Part shown: piece after piece, positions 61,383-64,000 of the stretch
Position numbering within the stretch: position 1 is the stretch's first letter
Layout of the letters: each line of letters starts with the position of its first letter
Source: Chloroflexi bacterium 54-19
GTDB taxonomy: Bacteria; Chloroflexota; Chloroflexia; Chloroheliales; Chloroheliaceae
Length of the DNA stretch: 64,000 nucleotides
NCBI GenBank assembly: GCA_001898225.1
Contig: MKTJ01000056.1
Location: 1 to 64,000 of the forward strand
Reading direction: 5' to 3'
Made by a program: the position numbers and the translations under genes
Notes under the pieces: model-generated
The model's database searches: none
What the model saw: only the letters and a program-made list of their open reading frames with translations
What the model was told of the DNA's origin: nothing

Positions 61383-62340
61383 TAATAGCGGCAACAGTAA
61401 TCAGAACAATAGCCTGAGGAACAATTTGATGCGAGAAATGATTGCCCCTCAATCCTCGCTGGACGCCAACCCGAAAGCCAAACTTCTTCCAATCGAAAAG
61501 CTGATAAGTAACCCCTTTCAGGTTCGCCAGGATTTTGACACCCCTGAAGCCAATGCAGCCCTGGAGGAGTTGGCGGCAGATATTAGTGAGCACGGTATTC
61601 TTCAACCAATTCTGGTTCGACCGGCCAGAGAACCGGGCAAATTTGAAATTGTGGCGGGGGAACGGCGTTACCGGGCAGCCCAAATTGCCTCCCTAAAACA
61701 ACTTCCGGCTATCGTCGATAATTTCAATGATAAAGAAGCCAGGCTTGTCTCCCTTACTGAAAATTTGCAAAGACGTGACCTCAATTTCAAAGAAGAAGTA
61801 GATTTCCTGGCTCAACTAAACGAAAAACGAATCCAGGAAGGGTTCGGGGGTGAAACGGACCTCGCCCGCCTCATCCACAAATCTCGCACCTTTATTGCCA
61901 AACGCTTGAAGCTCGCCCCTTTTCCTGACCTGGTAGAGCGAGTAATCACCAACCAGATTTCCATCAATCATGCCTATACCGAGGCATTGGACCGTGAGCA
62001 GTTACAAATGCACTTACCATTCGAAAAGGAGGCAAGTAACGAAAGTGAAATTGGTGAAGAAATGCACAATGTGTTCCCGGGGAACACTTTTAGCTTAAAT
62101 GATCTAGCTCATACTAATGAGAATGTTGGAGAAAAAGAGGGAACTGAAGCAGTTAAATCGCCCAGAATGTCGCTCAGAGCTTCTTTTAGAGCTAAAATTG
62201 TACCTTTCAGCCGGGCCAGGGATGCTTTGAAATCCCTGGCCCAGGATTTTGAAAAATTTGAGGAAGAGGAACGGGTACAACTTAAGGTGGTCCTGGAAGA
62301 ATTGGAACAAACATTAGTCCAACTACGGGCGAAGCTATAA
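61369..62340 (+). CDS. parB: ParB-family partition protein
   Basis: LLPIEKLISNPFQVRQDFD, GILQPILVRPAREPGKFEIVAGERRYRAAQIASLKQLPAIV, LTENLQRRDLNFKEE; overlaps the parA end. Confidence 0.95.
   Translation: MSIFSNSGNSNQNNSLRNNLMREMIAPQSSLDANPKAKLLPIEKLISNPFQVRQDFDTPEANAALEELAADISEHGILQPILVRPAREPGKFEIVAGERRYRAAQIASLKQLPAIVDNFNDKEARLVSLTENLQRRDLNFKEEVDFLAQLNEKRIQEGFGGETDLARLIHKSRTFIAKRLKLAPFPDLVERVITNQISINHAYTEALDREQLQMHLPFEKEASNESEIGEEMHNVFPGNTFSLNDLAHTNENVGEKEGTEAVKSPRMSLRASFRAKIVPFSRARDALKSLAQDFEKFEEEERVQLKVVLEELEQTLVQLRAKL
62071..62087. promoter_or_regulatory. Perfect 17-bp palindrome inside parB, parS-like candidate
   Basis: GTGTTCCC-G-GGGAACAC, identical to 37458-37474. Confidence 0.5.
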
Positions 62341-62484
62341 GTCAGGCCGAAAAATTTTCAAAAAGTTCTCAAAGCTAAAAATAAAAGGTTAACCTAACCT
62401 GTTCTTCATACCTCCCTTTGCAAGGGCATTTCTTTTTTGAGTCAAGAATTTGGCAGGGTCGCCTCTTGTCTCGCCAGCGGATCT

Positions 62485-63315
62485 CTATCTGGACGTCCTG
62501 TCGTGCTCTCTTATTTGGGCAAGCTGCTGTAGTTGCCGTTCATGTACGCCAGGCGCCCAATCCTTGCCGACCGTGGCCGATGGGCCGATCCGCGGATCGT
62601 CGACAACACCGCCGTCACGCAAGGCTTGGACATATGCACGATCCTGTTCGATCCGTGCACGAAGCTGCTCCGCTCCGCCGACGGACCCGTGACCTGGGAT
62701 GAATACATCGACGCTGTCTGCCACGCTTTCAAGTAGTCGCAGCCCAGTGAGATAGTCTTCAATCGGGTCTGCGGTTTTAAGGTTGAGCAACGGAATCAGG
62801 ATATCAGAAACCATGTCGCCGGCGACGAGAACGCCACGTTCCTCGATCAACAGTGCTCCATGGCCCAGGGCATGCGCCTGATGTTCGATAAGGCGGACTT
62901 TAGGACCATCCCAGGGAAGGTACGCAGTTTCGGCTGGCAGGCCGGTAATGAGGCCGAATATATCCATTGGTATCTCCTCGGCGATGTCCAGCGGTAACAT
63001 CGAGGCAACACGCGCCTTCCAACCCTCGTTCGATAGCAGCTCGCTGACAATAGCCGCGTTGCGGGCCGTACCGTAACGGGGTGCTTCGCCGAGGCTGGGG
63101 TGCCAGAGCAGGTGATCCCAATGAGGATGCGTGGAGAAGCCTGCCACAACGCTATGGCCCAACTCGCGAAGGTCGTTAGTGAGAGCAGCCATTTCGTCGT
63201 CCTGTATTCCGGGGTCGATAAGCAACACGCCGGTCCGGCCTTGTACGACAACGGCGTTGCTCTGCATGAACTCGCTCTGGTGGATCAGCACACCATCCGC
63301 GACCTGTTTTAGCAT
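62485..63315 (-). CDS. MBL-fold metallo-hydrolase
   Basis: GVLLIDPGIQDDEM, FSTHPHWDHLLW, LIEHQAHALGHGALLIEERGVLVAGD, FIPGHGSVGG. Confidence 0.92.
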   Translation of the reverse strand: MLKQVADGVLIHQSEFMQSNAVVVQGRTGVLLIDPGIQDDEMAALTNDLRELGHSVVAGFSTHPHWDHLLWHPSLGEAPRYGTARNAAIVSELLSNEGWKARVASMLPLDIAEEIPMDIFGLITGLPAETAYLPWDGPKVRLIEHQAHALGHGALLIEERGVLVAGDMVSDILIPLLNLKTADPIEDYLTGLRLLESVADSVDVFIPGHGSVGGAEQLRARIEQDRAYVQALRDGGVVDDPRIGPSATVGKDWAPGVHERQLQQLAQIREHDRTSR

Positions 63316-64000
63316 GGGGCTCCTCCTCCTTGTGCTTGTGGTTTGCAACCCGCTGGAGAGACGGTAGTAGCTTCACTCTTACTCATTAACTCATCGAATG
63401 CAGGGCATAGAAGCGAAAAAATACTGTCTTGGCCCTTCCCCAACCCATCAAGTGATATTGTCATACCGCCGACTACATTTCCCATAATCTTATCCCCTTA
63501 TATTTATCGTGACTTACCTCAGGTGAGGCAAGGTTTACTGCTGCGGCTAATTAGGCGATGGTTGGTGCTTTGAATCCGTGTAAAATGATCCGGAACTCCA
63601 CATTCTTATCATGGTAAACGCCAAAAAGGGCCACTGACTATTTTACCCAAAGGGTACTGGTCTTTGTCCAATATGCCTTGCGCCGGAGCTTCATTTGCAG
63701 TTAACTCTCACATCGCTATTACATATGCGGAATCACTGGACGACGTGTAATTGTGAACCAGAAGCACTATTCTGACCCGCCGGTTGGTACGACCGGGACA
63801 ATTAACCGGATACCAAGACCCGCTGTCACCAGAACGAAGTTACCGTGTTCTGGGACAGCGGTGAAACGGGTACCCTCGGCTGCTTGTCCTGGACATTATT
63901 GGGTCTCAGGAGAAGGCGTAAGAGTAGTCTAACCCTAACAGATAAAACCAGCCAAAACAAAGAACCCACTGGACCAATCCGGTGGAATTTTCTTTTTGTC

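Noticed and set aside
62418-63367. Multiple overlapping ORFs near the MBL-fold gene
   Set aside because: Only 62485..63315 (-) carries the HxHxDH-like metal motif and family pattern; the rest are high-GC shadows.
63380-64000. Possible gene or RNA at the right end of the window
   Set aside because: No ORF or structure convincing enough; short ORFs lack family motifs.

Overview
Bacterial accessory or replicon segment, probably Chloroflexota-like (inferred from gene style, not tested). Main blocks, left to right: (1) an AceK-type isocitrate dehydrogenase kinase/phosphatase, a truncated Gfo/Idh/MocA gene and an acetamidase/formamidase bordered by a dispersed ~26-29 bp repeat. (2) A type VII/ESX-like secretion locus (5.3-20.3 kb): four WXG100/ESAT-6-like proteins in two tandem pairs, a membrane-anchored predicted pseudokinase, a 2956-aa EssC/FtsK-like protein with seven P-loop modules, a possible ubiquitin-fold + FHA protein, and a secreted/TM protein with a C-terminal FHA domain. 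(3) A decaying accessory region (20.8-29.6 kb): orphan bacterial E2-like (UBC) protein, broken TPR-like gene, repeat-rich WMAEKR scaffold protein, Ser/Thr kinase gene with in-frame TAGs, two broken transposase genes and pseudogene fragments. (4) DUF6326, DUF4386 and NAD(P)-dependent alcohol dehydrogenase genes plus remnants of second copies, a secreted GerMN-like protein, a near-complete group II intron with RT-HNH ORF, and a truncated chimeric parB copy. (5) A sugar/sugar-acid catabolic cluster (38-55 kb): LacI-sensor/histidine kinase/REC/AraC hybrid regulator, ABC importer, enolase-superfamily enzyme, two unusual glycosidase-like proteins, two dehydrogenases and LrgA/LrgB. (6) A replication/partition module (57-62.4 kb): HTH initiator-like protein, DnaB, ParA, ParB. 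(7) An MBL-fold hydrolase. Strongest leads: the seven-module EssC, the pseudokinase, the E2 and repeat-scaffold/kinase tail near the ESX-like locus, and a perfect 17-bp parS-like palindrome conserved inside both parB copies. No tool was run; all homology calls are by motif recognition.
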